From assembly GCA_944325255.1 (NCBI GenBank), contig CALUZH010000004.1, forward strand, positions 1 to 43,090: a stretch of DNA of 43,090 nucleotides, written 5' to 3'. Positions 43,021-43,090 of this stretch are shown here, piece by piece; positions within the stretch are counted from its first letter, which is position 1; each line of letters begins with the position of its first letter. The notes beneath the pieces are model-generated. The model was not told the origin of the DNA. It worked only from the letters and a program-made list of their open reading frames with translations, and did not search any database. Source of the stretch: an uncultured Erysipelotrichaceae bacterium. GTDB lineage: Bacteria; Bacillota_I; Bacilli_A; Erysipelotrichales; Erysipelotrichaceae. The position numbers and the translations under genes were made by a program.

Positions 43021-43090
43021 ATAAAAAACCGACGCATCCATTATTGCCCAGACGGTCGGCTTTCTATATCTCATACTTCATGTGGTCAAT
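43021..43090 (-). promoter_or_regulatory. ZTP (pfl-motif) riboswitch upstream of pflB, 5' part outside the window
   Basis: The minus strand shows GACCACATGAAGT (the 3' side of P2 and the following conserved stretch), then CCGTCTGGGCA (43045-43055), identical to the conserved element in the fhs leader. It lies in a hairpin GCCGAC / GTCGG (plus 43055-43060 and 43029-43033) followed by TTTTTT. The aptamer's 5' half is beyond 43090. Control of pfl genes gave this riboswitch class its original name. Confidence 0.88.

Noticed and set aside
1-43090. parS sites, tRNA genes, CRISPR arrays, insertion sequences or prophage genes
   Set aside because: Reading both strands by eye I found no near-consensus parS, no tRNA, no spaced direct repeats and no transposase or integrase.

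Overview
The window looks like a chromosomal segment of an anaerobic, fermentative, low-GC Bacillota (Firmicutes). The reasons are AGGAGG-type ribosome sites, the rsmG-noc-parA-parB gene order, a single-chain clostridial-type PurL, a type III glutamine synthetase, formate-tetrahydrofolate ligase and two glycyl radical enzyme systems. A member of the Erysipelotrichales is plausible, but no rRNA is present, so this is a lean and not an identification. I see no tRNA, rRNA, insertion sequence or CRISPR array. No gene-free stretch exceeds 300 bases.

Layout. Positions 1-532 hold the N-terminal part of a MATE exporter. From 683 to 5000 (minus strand) runs rsmG, a degenerate noc-like gene, parA, parB and an M28 peptidase. 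From 5162 to 7893 (plus strand) lie a broken HAD-phosphatase gene and a two-gene unit: a MazG-like nucleotide pyrophosphohydrolase and a PD-(D/E)XK nuclease fused to a DUF2075 helicase. The pair looks like an uncharacterised defence or nucleic-acid-processing module. From 8021 to 8778 is a Cys-rich lipoprotein whose signal peptide is split from its start codon by one base. From 8932 to 19243 is the purine operon fhs-purE-purM-purN-purH-purD-purL, led by a ZTP (pfl-motif) riboswitch. Two small genes follow (19464-20166). From 20287 to 26058 is a sugar ABC importer operon with a Gfo/Idh/MocA dehydrogenase and a TIM-barrel isomerase, under a probable CcpA cre site. From 26228 to 30458 is purC, a PurF-like gene that has lost its glutaminase residues, and glnN. 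From 30553 to 36143 is an operon for a YbiW-type glycyl radical enzyme, a fructose-6-phosphate-aldolase-like enzyme, a ROK kinase, a DeoR regulator and an MscS channel. Its radical-SAM activase is divergent at 36294. From 37187 to 39934 is a Zn/Cd-type P-type ATPase with a detached HMA protein and a divergent ArsR regulator. From 40010 to the end are pflA and pflB, led by a second, partly cut ZTP riboswitch.

How it fits together. PflB makes formate, Fhs attaches it to tetrahydrofolate, and PurN and PurH spend the 10-formyl group. ZMP/ZTP accumulates when that group runs short. Both pflB and fhs-pur sit behind ZTP riboswitches, so one alarm signal should raise both formate supply and formate use. 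The glycyl radical operon encodes a plausible complete route from a sugar or anhydro-sugar through kinase, radical lyase and aldolase. The most unusual points are the MazG/nuclease-helicase pair, the PurF-like protein without a catalytic cysteine joined to glutamine synthetase, the Noc paralogue without CTP-binding motifs, the apparently leaderless activase gene, and the frame-split lipoprotein.
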